This document shows, piece by piece, positions 9,559-18,330 of a stretch of 64,000 nucleotides of DNA. A program made the position numbers and the translations under genes. This DNA comes from Paenibacillus sp. YPG26. Its GTDB lineage: Bacteria; Bacillota; Bacilli; Paenibacillales; Paenibacillaceae. Location: positions 3,410,001 to 3,474,000 of the forward strand of contig NZ_CP084530.1 in assembly GCF_023704175.1 (NCBI RefSeq), given 5' to 3'. Below the pieces are notes generated by a model. That model had not been told where the DNA came from, did not search any database, and worked only from the letters and a program-made list of their open reading frames with translations. Each line of letters opens with the position of its first letter. Position 1 is the first letter of the stretch.

Positions 9559-11292
9559 CACTGCATCATCAATTACTTTTTGAACCGCACTAACCCGGCC
9601 TTCAAGCCCTGTCTTTGCTGTTCCCGCTGGCAAGGCATCTACCAGTTTCTTTGCTGCGTCTACATCCGCTTGAGCTTTGCTTTCCTCAGCCTGTACTACC
9701 GCTGCAGTTGCATCTTGTACTGCCTTTTCTGCTGCCGCTGCTGCATCAATTGCTTTTTGAACCGCACTAACCCGGCCTTCCAGCCCTGTCTTTGCTGTTC
9801 CCGCTGGCAATGCATCTACCAATTTCTTGGCTGCGTCTACATCCGCTTGAGCTTTGCTTTCCTCAGCCTTTTCTACAGCTTTAGTCGCGATTGCTATTGG
9901 TGTAGAAGTCTCGCTGCTTCCTCCACCTGTAGATGGCGTTGAAGGGGTAGATACAACAGGAGGTGTGGTTACAGTAACGCTGCCGCCTTGTGTTCCCTCA
10001 ACATTTGCTGGCTTTTTGTCAAAAGAGGCACCTTTCGCTCCGTCGTTCACCACTGCAGTCTGAACTTGTCCACCGCCAACGACTTTGACTACAGCGTCCA
10101 GAACCAGCTTAACGACTTTGGCTTCACTGCTTAGTTCAATGGATGAGCTGCCGGCATTCTTGTCCACGTTAAGATTAGCGATAGAACCTCTTGCCACTTG
10201 TACAGACAGAGATGCTGCAAATACTTCGACATCCTCAAACGTACCGTTCAACACTACTTTCGCATTAGCGGGCAGCACTTTGGACAGCTGGACATCGCTG
10301 AAGCCTTTACCCGTTGCGCCGCTCTCCTCCAGTTTCACTGAAGTCTGAACAACTACATTCTCAACTTGTGTAGAACCTTCTGCTACGATCCGGACCGTGC
10401 CGTCCTTCTTGTCTACCACCACTTTAACGAGAACAGAGTCAACGAAATGAATGGAGTTCTCGCCTCCACCTTGAACGTTGGTAGTTCCGTGGACTGTTAC
10501 ATTTTTGAGAGTTACATCTCCACTGCCGATGCCTTGTCCTAGTGTAAGATTGCCTTTGATCTCGACATTCTGCAAAATAACGCCTGGTGCGGAAATAAGT
10601 ACGCTGCCCTCAATGACCAGCTTCTGATCTGGTGTTCCATATGTACCTGCTTTATCGTAAGTGGTTGTAACCACTTGTCTATTGCTTAGTGCTGAGTCTA
10701 TCAGCGTGATTGCCTCAGCTCGTGTAAGTGAACGGGCAGGTCCGATAGTTCCATCCGGGTAACCCTTTAGAATTTTCTTCTCAACAGCGGCAGCCACACT
10801 GCCTTTGCTCCATGCTGCTATTTGGCTTACATCGGAGAACTGCTTCAATGCCCCAGCATCACCTTCTTGGAGTCCGAGTACTTTGAATACTACAGCCGCT
10901 GCTTCTTCACGGGTAATTGGAGCATTCGGATGAATCGTATTATCTGCGTATCCTGTAATGTAACCCGCCTTCACCGCTTTTGCTACTTCTGTATATGCCC
11001 AACTGGATGCGGCCACGTCTGTGAATTTCACATCTGCTGTATCCGTGAATGCAAAAGTACGATTAATAAAAGCAATAAATTCAGCTCTTGTGATAGTCTG
11101 GTTCGGCTTAACTGAACCGTCCTTGAATCCATGCAGGCTTCCGTTATCGAGCCATGATTGAATCTGCTTCTCCGCCCAATGTCCAGCGTAATCTTTCTTT
11201 GCAGCTGTCTCCGCTGAAGCAGCTCCCAAGGAACTTAGTATCAAGCTCAGACCTAACACACTAGCGACTGCACTACGAGTCTTCTTTCCCAT
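8437..11292 (-). CDS. S-layer-homology (SLH) surface protein with duplicated C-terminal domains
   Basis: A 951-residue exported surface protein. A signal peptide (Lys/Arg start, hydrophobic core, cut near SAE at about residue 27) is followed by three SLH domains at about 33-80, 88-145 and 150-205. Each carries an ITRAE/ITREE/LTRAE motif; SLH domains bind pyruvylated secondary wall polymer. Residues 215-430 are Val-rich repeats that look like a beta-helix or pectin-lyase-like fold. A Thr/Pro/Ser/Gly linker covers about 435-470. Two 59-residue FIVAR-like helical repeats (KAQADVDAAKKLVDALPAG) follow at about 475-590. Two copies of a domain of about 180 residues (NWLDIKEL ... YVMNTFARYVGAFGHDT ... 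YLAGSNW) end the protein. The start ATG at 11292 has a GGAGGATGA site. It is the distal member of a block of exported proteins. The ligand of the repeated C-terminal domain is unknown. Confidence 0.92.
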   Translation of the reverse strand: MGKKTRSAVASVLGLSLILSSLGAASAETAAKKDYAGHWAEKQIQSWLDNGSLHGFKDGSVKPNQTITRAEFIAFINRTFAFTDTADVKFTDVAASSWAYTEVAKAVKAGYITGYADNTIHPNAPITREEAAAVVFKVLGLQEGDAGALKQFSDVSQIAAWSKGSVAAAVEKKILKGYPDGTIGPARSLTRAEAITLIDSALSNRQVVTTTYDKAGTYGTPDQKLVIEGSVLISAPGVILQNVEIKGNLTLGQGIGSGDVTLKNVTVHGTTNVQGGGENSIHFVDSVLVKVVVDKKDGTVRIVAEGSTQVENVVVQTSVKLEESGATGKGFSDVQLSKVLPANAKVVLNGTFEDVEVFAASLSVQVARGSIANLNVDKNAGSSSIELSSEAKVVKLVLDAVVKVVGGGQVQTAVVNDGAKGASFDKKPANVEGTQGGSVTVTTPPVVSTPSTPSTGGGSSETSTPIAIATKAVEKAEESKAQADVDAAKKLVDALPAGTAKTGLEGRVSAVQKAIDAAAAAEKAVQDATAAVVQAEESKAQADVDAAKKLVDALPAGTAKTGLEGRVSAVQKVIDDAVAALTKYLETASQHDYGTATNWLDIKELSVAGATVTADFSKDGVTAGIKGIFDKLVTDENGQITGADGQKKDAVVYAIDSYVMNTFARYVGAFGHDTASPIEKVVFNGKEYTWQEKNGVGSGYLAGSNWKDADGKTLVSAVVANQNSSIREVALKVVDKDENSINVTFKAAAVPAKSAMDVILHPALTEYLATATQYSYSGTATNWLDIKELTAAGTTVTADFGKDGVTASVAAGIKGIFDKLVVENGQVTGADGQKKDAVAYAIDSYVMNTFARYVGAFGHDTPNSPVTKIIFENKEYTWQQKDGGGYLAGSNWRDEQKNTLVSAVVAQQSTSISKVVLKVVDNTGKSIDVTFEAVKVPTVETMKVYLGLSQN
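9576..9869 (-). repeat. 117-base near-identical direct repeats (FIVAR-like unit)
   Basis: Segments 9576-9692 and 9753-9869 are nearly identical and lie exactly 177 bases (59 codons) apart. They encode the KAQADVDAAKKLVDALPAG helical repeat of the SLH protein. The high identity makes this a candidate for copy-number change by recombination. Confidence 0.9.
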
Positions 11293-11440
11293 TCTTCATC
11301 CTCCTGATTTTGAATTCCTCTGCTAGATAGTTCTTAAGAACCTGATGCATTGTTCCCATTGTATTCCATTGCTTGTAAGGTTTACAGGAATTAATTTACA
11401 TAACAAAAATAAAACTGGTTGCAAAACCTCTATAGAGATA

Positions 11441-11480
11441 CAAAAGGACCATGAATATCCAAGGATATTATGGCCCTTAT
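11441..11480 (-). terminator. Intrinsic terminator of the copper-amine-oxidase-N gene
   Basis: An imperfect 16-pair hairpin (AGGACCATGAATATCC against GGATATTATGGCCCTT, loop AA). On the minus strand it is followed by TTTTG. The 69-codon minus-strand frame that runs across it is not believed to be a gene. Confidence 0.8.
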
Positions 11481-11537
11481 GGTAGTATTCGGTTACCTTG
11501 TAATAAGTCGTTTGCTTATCGATATTAGCCAAAAGAC

Positions 11538-13436
11538 CTACTTCATCCAGGCAAAAGACTTCACTGCCGTCTCAAGCGCCGCCTTCTGCTCAGGGGTACT
11601 GTTCGTATCATTTAAAGTAGTTGTAATCTGGTACACCTGATCGTCACTATCACTAAATAGTATCACTTGCTTGGACTGCGGCACACCCTTGACAGTCTGA
11701 TGGATGCGGAACACCGTAGCTGGCACACCGGCCAATGTGACATTCTCTATGCCCTGCAGCGAAAAGTCCCGGGTAATCTTCGCAGCTTCGTTAAAATAGT
11801 TTTTCAGCTGCCAGACTGCCAGATCCAGATCGCGGGTGCTGCTCGCTTCGAGCTCAAAGCTTCCGCCCGGGAACTGGTATTCAGCCTGGGACTGATCGTA
11901 GCGCTCATTTACCGCTGTCCAGTACAGCGGAATGTTCACCGTGTAATGATAGCGATTCGAAGATTTTTTTACAGTTCGGGTAGTATCCAGCAGAAAACGG
12001 CGATCCTCCAGCTTGCCAAAAAATTCGGAATTGCCTTCAAAGTCAATATCCAGCGAATCCACAATGTTCTGGAAACGATCTGTCCCTGACCCAAGCTCCT
12101 TAGGAGCGGTATAATCAATAAGATACCGGTATCCTCCGTTAATCAGCATCAGCTGCTTCTCTTGATACCAGCCATTCCCGTAAGTATACTCGGCCTGCTG
12201 GAGCAGTGCCTTGTCGCCCGAAGCCTCGACCTGAACGGCAGTTCCCCATTTATACGCATCTGGAAGGAAGGTCCGCTTATGCTGGTCCCGCAGCTGACCG
12301 GCCCAGCTGTCCAGGGTTAGACCCGCAGGGGCTGAAGCCACATGAATACTCAGGGATTCCCCATTCCTGCCTCTGAACACCCTATCCGAATTGTCCGCGT
12401 CCCACTCAACAGGAATTTGCAGAGATAATCCAAAGTCCTCATTATAGGTCTCGACCATTCCGTCCGTAACTGTAGATAGATCTTTGACTGATTTGTCCGA
12501 AGAATCGAACCTTGGTTCAAAGGTATCTAACAGAGCATCATACTGCTGCATATCCTTATAGGACTTTGCAGTTCGGGAAGCCAGGTACAAGGTGTATATC
12601 CGGCCTCCCCCATAATAAGCCCGCTCCTGCCAGATGGAGTCGTCGTCATCCATAGTTATAATTCTTGCATAAGGATTCCTTGCTTGTTCGAAAGTCTGCT
12701 GATCCAGCACGGTCTCCCCGCTGTTACTGGCACTTGTGAGCAGCGTATCGAGCAGGGTATCCATGTCCGCAGTCTCACTCATCTTTGGCCTCGCATAAAT
12801 CTCCAGATAGTAGGTACCTTCGCTATCGGAAAAGGTAGCCACGCTCTCATCGCTACTGTTCCCAGGGATCAGCCCACTTGGATACTGCATCGACCATCCA
12901 TAATAACTGTTGCCAATCCGGGTCTTGCCGGTATCTGTATCTATACCTTCATTATCGGCGGGCTCTGCGCCTTCCTCAGTCTTCAGCCGGACCACAATCT
13001 GTCCGCCTTCTCCTGTACTCACCGAAGCCCCTATGCTGCTTGCGATAATCCGAAGAGGGGCCATAAATGTATTATTAAGCATGGCTGGAGCAGCTTCGGA
13101 TCTGATCTTGCGCCCATCTACCCAGATTACAGGACTGCCGAGCGTGAGAGAGATACTGTGCTTGCCCTTTAGAATTTTAACCGTGTTACCGTCCCCAAGC
13201 TTGATATCGGCCCCGAACGCTTTCTTGAATATACTGAGCGGGACCATGGTGACACCATGCGTCTGATATGGCTGAATAATGGTCTGCGCGGAACCGTTGA
13301 TCTCCGCGTTCTTGCTGCCTACTTTAATGCGAAGCTCCTGTACCTCAGCAGCATATGCCACATTATGTATACCAGAGGTTACTAAAGTTAGGGCCAAGCT
13401 AAGAAGGAGGATACTTGTTTTTTGAAATCGTCTCAT
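11538..13436 (-). CDS. Exported protein with copper-amine-oxidase-like N-terminal domain
   Basis: A 632-residue exported protein. A signal peptide (FQKTSILLLSLALTL, cut near AYAAE) is followed by a copper amine oxidase N-terminal-like domain at about residues 36-155, recognised by MVPLSIFKKAFGADI and MAPLRIIASSIGASV. These domains are abundant in Paenibacillus surface proteins and are structural, not oxidase domains. The rest consists of three related segments of about 150 residues, each carrying a SMQYPSGL-, LSLQIPVEWD- or VNIPLYWTAV-like strand (near 185, 330 and 495), which resemble PsbP/DUF-type lipoprotein modules. ATG 13436 is used; an in-frame TTG at 13448 overlaps the GAAGAGG site. 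It lies 94 bases downstream of the HtrA-like gene with no terminator between, so they may be co-transcribed. The function is unknown, probably cell-surface. Confidence 0.78.
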   Translation of the reverse strand: MRRFQKTSILLLSLALTLVTSGIHNVAYAAEVQELRIKVGSKNAEINGSAQTIIQPYQTHGVTMVPLSIFKKAFGADIKLGDGNTVKILKGKHSISLTLGSPVIWVDGRKIRSEAAPAMLNNTFMAPLRIIASSIGASVSTGEGGQIVVRLKTEEGAEPADNEGIDTDTGKTRIGNSYYGWSMQYPSGLIPGNSSDESVATFSDSEGTYYLEIYARPKMSETADMDTLLDTLLTSASNSGETVLDQQTFEQARNPYARIITMDDDDSIWQERAYYGGGRIYTLYLASRTAKSYKDMQQYDALLDTFEPRFDSSDKSVKDLSTVTDGMVETYNEDFGLSLQIPVEWDADNSDRVFRGRNGESLSIHVASAPAGLTLDSWAGQLRDQHKRTFLPDAYKWGTAVQVEASGDKALLQQAEYTYGNGWYQEKQLMLINGGYRYLIDYTAPKELGSGTDRFQNIVDSLDIDFEGNSEFFGKLEDRRFLLDTTRTVKKSSNRYHYTVNIPLYWTAVNERYDQSQAEYQFPGGSFELEASSTRDLDLAVWQLKNYFNEAAKITRDFSLQGIENVTLAGVPATVFRIHQTVKGVPQSKQVILFSDSDDQVYQITTTLNDTNSTPEQKAALETAVKSFAWMK

Positions 13437-13530
13437 ATAAAAATTCAACCTCTTCCCCTCGGAATCTAGATAAGCTCAGCAATATGATTACTCTAAGACT
13501 TGATCGATCCTGTCATCTAAACCCGCTAAG

Positions 13531-14679
13531 TTAGGCCTCATCGCCCTCACTTCCGGTATCTGTAGACAAGCCTGTATCCTTGGAAAGGACCAGCTTGCGG
13601 GTCACAATATCGCCACCCGACTCCAGCCAAAGGGTCACGGTCTGCCCCGGAATAAATGACTTGAGCAGCTCATTCAGATCCACGATGGATGAAATTTTCT
13701 TCCCGTTCACTCGATAAAGCACATCACCCGCCTGAAGGCCTGCTTTCTGAGCCTCCGGGGAATTCACCTTGGTGATGGTCAAGGGGTCATCTCCTGGCAG
13801 CCCCACTAGGGAGGGCCAGCTTTCCTCCAGGCTCACACCAAGTGAAGGCCGATTGACCTCTCCATACTTGAACAGCTGTCTTACCACATACTGTACGGTC
13901 TCAGTCGGTATAGAGAACCCCATATTCTCAACGCCCACCGCTTCAAACTTCATGGAATTGATCCCTATGACCTCGCCCTTCATATTTAGAAGCGGTCCGC
14001 CGCTGTTGCCCGGATTAATGGCTGTATCTGTCTGGATCAGCCGATATGCCGCATTCACAGCCCGATTGAGTCCGCTGACAATCCCCTGCGTTGCTGAATT
14101 ACGAAGCGAGAAGGAGATCGGCGTTCCTAGAGCAATCACCTTCTCGCCGACCAGCACATTTTGCGAAGATACAGCGAATTTGGCGGGCTGAAGGTTTTTA
14201 GCATTTATTTTGATCAGCGCAATATCACTGACCTCATCTTCGTAAGACTCTGCGATACTGTAAGATTTCCCATCCGAAGTGACAACAAGAGCATTCGTCA
14301 GCCCCTGTACCACATGGGTATTTGTCACGATCCACCCATCGGACCTGTAGATGACTCCTGTGCCGTGGGCAAGATTGTATCTGTTGTCCCCTTGATTCTT
14401 GCTGCCCGCATTCGCGGCTCTCCCAATAATGCCTACGACGGATGGGGACACCTTCTTAATGATCTGAGGAATGATATCATTTGGCGTGCTTGTTTCTCCT
14501 GTGGCCTTAGACTTGGATGCCTCAGTCTTCGCCGTAGACTTGATCTTCACCGCGACTGTAGATGCGCTCTCCTTCAGAGAGCCCTTGGTGTTACTCTCTG
14601 CCGATACACTCAGACTACCGCTCAATCCGATTGCGGTGCTCAATAGAAGTCCCACAGCCGCCTTGCTCTTAACTCTCAT
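13531..14679 (-). CDS. HtrA/DegP-like trypsin-type serine protease with PDZ domain
   Basis: A 382-residue S1C-family protease. A cleavable-looking signal peptide (to about residue 27, SVSAES) is followed by a Ser/Thr/Lys-rich spacer to about 65, then the trypsin fold. The catalytic triad is intact: His122 in TNTHVV, Asp152 in SDIALIK and Ser226 in GNSGGPL. A PDZ domain covers about 275-365 (LGVSLEESWPSL, AGLQAGDVLYRVNGKKI). In the family such proteins degrade or refold damaged exported proteins. Bacillus HtrA types are membrane-anchored through an N-terminal helix, whereas here the helix looks cleavable. It is placed upstream of two surface proteins, so quality control of exported proteins is a reasonable guess. 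The start ATG at 14679 has GAGAGGG about 11 bases upstream. Confidence 0.9.
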   Translation of the reverse strand: MRVKSKAAVGLLLSTAIGLSGSLSVSAESNTKGSLKESASTVAVKIKSTAKTEASKSKATGETSTPNDIIPQIIKKVSPSVVGIIGRAANAGSKNQGDNRYNLAHGTGVIYRSDGWIVTNTHVVQGLTNALVVTSDGKSYSIAESYEDEVSDIALIKINAKNLQPAKFAVSSQNVLVGEKVIALGTPISFSLRNSATQGIVSGLNRAVNAAYRLIQTDTAINPGNSGGPLLNMKGEVIGINSMKFEAVGVENMGFSIPTETVQYVVRQLFKYGEVNRPSLGVSLEESWPSLVGLPGDDPLTITKVNSPEAQKAGLQAGDVLYRVNGKKISSIVDLNELLKSFIPGQTVTLWLESGGDIVTRKLVLSKDTGLSTDTGSEGDEA

Positions 14680-14785
14680 CCTCTCACCGGCCCTCTCTAC
14701 TAGATAATTCTCTACATTCCATTTCTACTAAATGGGATGTATTGGTAGATTTAATGTATCATAGTTTGATTTCTAATATCACCCA

Positions 14786-14832
14786 TAAAATTAAAAGACA
14801 CCTTAATCTGCTTGTGACAGACAAGGTGTCTT
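14786..14832 (-). terminator. Intrinsic terminator of the small membrane protein gene
   Basis: AAGACACCTT and AAGGTGTCTT form a perfect ten-pair stem. On the minus strand it is followed by TTTAATTTT. It lies between the small membrane gene and the HtrA-like gene. Confidence 0.85.
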
Positions 14833-14918
14833 GAAATTCATAGATATGATGCCAATAAGCCGCTCACGCTCTAAAAATCCGGCTTCGTTAGCCCGCAATG
14901 CCCACTAACCGCTAATTC

Positions 14919-15134
14919 CTAACCGCTGAACCAAGCCTTGATCATGGCAAAGTCGGATGCCAAGAAGACAAGCAAGCTTACAATTCCGAAACCGATTGCA
15001 AAAAGATTCTTCTCACGGGCCTTAATCAGGCGGTACACCCCGATCAAGATGAGAACCGTGAACAGCAGCATAAAAATATCAAACATATTAAAGGTTGTTG
15101 TTGTTTCTCCTGGCTCGATTGCAAGCAACCACAT
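14919..15134 (-). CDS. Small two-helix membrane protein (DUF2759-like)
   Basis: A 71-residue protein with two predicted membrane helices: IFMLLFTVLILIGVYRLI near residues 19-36 and LFAIGFGIVSLLVFLA near 43-58. They are joined by a short positive loop (KAREKN), which should face the cytoplasm. It resembles the short DUF2759 proteins of Bacillales (helix, K-x-R-E-K-N loop, helix), but this match is from memory and weak. The start is ATG 15134, with AGGAGG eight bases upstream; the frame is open to 15158. It sits between the HtrA-like gene and uvrA with its own terminator. No function is known. Confidence 0.75.
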   Translation of the reverse strand: MWLLAIEPGETTTTFNMFDIFMLLFTVLILIGVYRLIKAREKNLFAIGFGIVSLLVFLASDFAMIKAWFSG

Positions 15135-15270
15135 GCTGGGAACCTCCTCTGAATTCACAAAGTTTACACATCTTCTTATATGTTATATTCACAACAAGAC
15201 AGATGCAAGAGAAATCACGAAAAAGTTTGTGTTTCCAGCCCTAAATGAAGAGAAGAGGCCCCCATCTTGA

Positions 15271-15335
15271 GCGAGGCTCTCCATGAACCTGATGAATCCT
15301 TTATCAAAGTTCGATTTAGAGAGAGAACGCCTCGC
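15271..15335 (-). other. Weak inverted repeat downstream of uvrA
   Basis: GCGAGGC (15271-15277) and GCCTCGC (15329-15335), extended by GGAGA/TCTC, could form a stem after the uvrA stop at 15401. There is no T-run, so it is a weak terminator at best. Nothing else is recognised in 15135-15400. Confidence 0.35.
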
Positions 15336-15400
15336 ACGCCATAGCAGCCGTCTTCTTATCCATAAGAGGCATGGGTAACTAGTTCTGCTAAAAAGGGAAG

Positions 15401-18271
15401 CTAGACCGTTGATGCAGCCTGCTCCCGCAGTTCCTCGCTCCGCTTCGTATCTCTCTCAAGTACAGGCTTCAGATATTTACCCGTATAGGATTCCTTGACC
15501 TTAATGACTTCTTCGGGAGTACCGGTAGCAATAATGGTACCGCCTCCGCTTCCGCCCTCAGGACCCAGGTCAATCAGATAGTCTGCTGTCTTGATCACAT
15601 CCAGATTGTGTTCGATAACCAATACGGTCTCTCCTGAATCTACCAGACGGTGGAGCACCTTGAGAAGACGATCTATATCATCCACATGCAATCCTGTTGT
15701 CGGCTCATCCAGGATATACATGGTCTTGCCTGTACTGCGGCGATACAGCTCAGAGGCCAGCTTCACCCGCTGGGCCTCACCACCGGAGAGCGTCGTAGCC
15801 GGTTGACCCATGGTTACATATCCAAGCCCTACATCCAGGATCGTCTGCAGCTTGCGATGAATCTTGGGAATGTTCTGGAAGAACTCAGTCGCATCCTCCA
15901 CAGTCATCTCCAGAACGTCCGCGATACTCTTGTCCTTATATTTCACTTCCAGAGTCTCCCGGTTATAGCGCTTGCCCTTGCAAATCTCACATGGAACATA
16001 GACATCAGGAAGGAAGTGCATCTCAATCTTGATAATTCCGTCCCCGCGGCAGGCCTCGCAGCGGCCGCCCTTAATATTGAAGCTAAAGCGCCCCTTCTTG
16101 TATCCGCGGATCTTCGCCTCATTGGTCTGGGAGAACAGGTCACGAATATCGTCGAAGACGCCTGTATACGTCGCCGGATTGGAACGGGGCGTGCGTCCGA
16201 TAGGAGACTGGTCAATATCAACCACCTTCTCCACATGCTCAAGGCCTTTCATTTCCCGGTATTGCCCCGGGCGGACCTTCGCCCGATTCAGATCACGCGC
16301 CAGTGTCTTGTAGAGAATCTCGTTAACCAATGTGGACTTGCCTGAACCGGACACTCCGGTGACCGCAGAGAATACCCCGATCGGAATCTTCACGTTCAGA
16401 TTCTTCAGATTGTTCTCCTTGGCTCCGCGAATCTCGATCCATCTTCCATCCGGCTTGCGGCGCTCAGCACTCACAGGAATGAATCTTCGTCCGCTCAAAT
16501 ACTGTCCTGTAAGGGAGTTGGGATCTTCCATAACTTCCTTCGGCGTACCTTGGGAGACGACACTTCCTCCGTGGATTCCCGCCCCTGGGCCGATATCAAT
16601 AATATAATCGGAGGCCAGCATCGTATCTTCATCGTGCTCAACCACGATCAGCGTATTACCAAGATCACGCATATGCTTCAAGGTCTCAATCAGACGGTCA
16701 TTGTCCCGCTGATGCAGTCCGATACTAGGCTCATCCAGAATATAGAGCACGCCCATGAGACTCGAACCAATCTGCGTTGCCAGACGGATACGCTGTGCTT
16801 CCCCGCCGGATAACGTGCCTGCCGCACGGCTCATCGTCAAGTAATCCAGACCCACGTTGACCAGGAAGCCAAGACGGCTGTTAATTTCCTTCAGGATCAT
16901 ATTCGCAATCGTCTGTTCTTTCTCGCTCAGCTTCAGCTCTTTGAAGAAGTTCATGGCTTCGCCAATCGACAACGACGTGACATAGGCCATGTTCTGCCCG
17001 GCGATCGTCACGGCAAGGCTCTCTTTCTTCAGACGCTGCCCCTTGCAGGTACCGCACGGCTTAGCACCCATGAATCCTTCAATGAATTCGCGAATGCCAT
17101 CGGAGGCCGTCTCCCGGTATCGGCGTTCGAGATTAGGCACAATGCCTTCGAAAGTAACATAGGCTTCCTTGCTCTGGCCAAAGTCATTCTGGTAGCGGAA
17201 TTTGATCCGCTGTGAACCCGTACCGTAGAGCAGCTTGTCCATCTGGTCCTTGGTGAGCTCCGACACCGGCACGTCCTGCGGGATCCGGTAGTGCTCCGCA
17301 ACAGACTTCAGATACTGGGGATAGTAATTGGACGTGCTGCCGGCCCAGGCTTCAAATGCCCCGCCCTCAATGCTCTTACGGGTATCCGGAACCAGCAGCT
17401 CCGGATCAATAACCATCTTGGCTCCCAGACCATCACATTCCGGGCAGGCGCCGAATGGACTGTTGAACGAGAACATCCGAGGAGCCAGCTCCTCGATGCT
17501 GAAGCCGCAGATCGGGCAGGCAAAATTCGAGCTGAATCTCAGCTCCTCCTGACCGATAATATCAACCAGAAGCTGTCCGCCGGACATCTTGAGCGCAGTC
17601 TCAATCGAATCCGCGAGCCGGGATTTCACATCCTCCTTCACCACGATCCGGTCCACAACCACCTCAATTGTGTGCTTCTTGTTCTTCTCAAGCTCAATAC
17701 TTTCAGAGAGATCGCGCAATTCTCCATTGACCCGCACACGTACGAAGCCCTGCTTGCAGATCTCCGCGAACAAGCTTTTGTGCTCCCCTTTACGACCTGA
17801 GATTACCGGGGCCAGAATCTGCAGACGGGTCTTCTCCGGGTACTGCATGATCCGGTCCACCATTTGCTCTATGGTCTGGGAGGTAATCTCCACGCCATGC
17901 TCCGGGCAGTGCGGATGCCCGATCCGGGCGAACAAAAGCCGGAGATAGTCGTAAATCTCCGTAACCGTACCAACCGTAGAACGCGGGTTACGGCTTGTCG
18001 TCTTCTGGTCAATTGAGATCGCCGGTGACAGACCCTCAATTGAGTCGACATCTGGCTTCTCCATTTGGCCCAGGAATTGTCTTGCGTAAGCAGACAAGGA
18101 TTCCACATAACGACGCTGGCCTTCCGCGTAGATCGTATCGAAGGCAAGTGAGGACTTCCCCGACCCGCTCAGCCCGGTGAGCACAACGAAACGGTCACGC
18201 GGTATTGTAATATCTATATTCTTCAAATTGTGCGCTCTTGCACCCTTAATGACAATGTTCTCTATAGCCAT
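15401..18271 (-). CDS. uvrA: Excinuclease ABC subunit UvrA
   Basis: A 956-residue DNA-damage recognition ATPase of nucleotide-excision repair, acting as a dimer with UvrB. The twin ABC modules are complete. The first Walker A is [12 protein letters not shown] near residue 31 and the second is [12 protein letters not shown] near 640. Signature motifs are [14 protein letters not shown] near 487 and [14 protein letters not shown] near 828. Zinc fingers are CPICGF...CPEC near 252-280 and CEACRG...[10 protein letters not shown] near 738-766. The start ATG at 18271 has AAGGAG eight bases upstream. It is 59 bases downstream of uvrB in the uvrB-uvrA order found in Bacillus. A LexA-type operator was not found by eye upstream of uvrB. 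Length is normal. Confidence 0.98.
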   Translation of the reverse strand: MAIENIVIKGARAHNLKNIDITIPRDRFVVLTGLSGSGKSSLAFDTIYAEGQRRYVESLSAYARQFLGQMEKPDVDSIEGLSPAISIDQKTTSRNPRSTVGTVTEIYDYLRLLFARIGHPHCPEHGVEITSQTIEQMVDRIMQYPEKTRLQILAPVISGRKGEHKSLFAEICKQGFVRVRVNGELRDLSESIELEKNKKHTIEVVVDRIVVKEDVKSRLADSIETALKMSGGQLLVDIIGQEELRFSSNFACPICGFSIEELAPRMFSFNSPFGACPECDGLGAKMVIDPELLVPDTRKSIEGGAFEAWAGSTSNYYPQYLKSVAEHYRIPQDVPVSELTKDQMDKLLYGTGSQRIKFRYQNDFGQSKEAYVTFEGIVPNLERRYRETASDGIREFIEGFMGAKPCGTCKGQRLKKESLAVTIAGQNMAYVTSLSIGEAMNFFKELKLSEKEQTIANMILKEINSRLGFLVNVGLDYLTMSRAAGTLSGGEAQRIRLATQIGSSLMGVLYILDEPSIGLHQRDNDRLIETLKHMRDLGNTLIVVEHDEDTMLASDYIIDIGPGAGIHGGSVVSQGTPKEVMEDPNSLTGQYLSGRRFIPVSAERRKPDGRWIEIRGAKENNLKNLNVKIPIGVFSAVTGVSGSGKSTLVNEILYKTLARDLNRAKVRPGQYREMKGLEHVEKVVDIDQSPIGRTPRSNPATYTGVFDDIRDLFSQTNEAKIRGYKKGRFSFNIKGGRCEACRGDGIIKIEMHFLPDVYVPCEICKGKRYNRETLEVKYKDKSIADVLEMTVEDATEFFQNIPKIHRKLQTILDVGLGYVTMGQPATTLSGGEAQRVKLASELYRRSTGKTMYILDEPTTGLHVDDIDRLLKVLHRLVDSGETVLVIEHNLDVIKTADYLIDLGPEGGSGGGTIIATGTPEEVIKVKESYTGKYLKPVLERDTKRSEELREQAASTV

Positions 18272-18330
18272 CGTATCATCTCCTTGGAGTTCTTCCCCTT
18301 CGGACAGAACTTGGTCCGCTTAAGTCTGTA

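Noticed and set aside
9576..9869. CRISPR-like direct repeats
   Set aside because: Only two long copies inside one reading frame with a 59-codon period: protein repeats of the SLH gene.
11323..11532. A 69-codon minus-strand frame between the SLH and copper-amine-oxidase-N genes
   Set aside because: It crosses a strong terminator hairpin, has no family resemblance and no good ribosome site.
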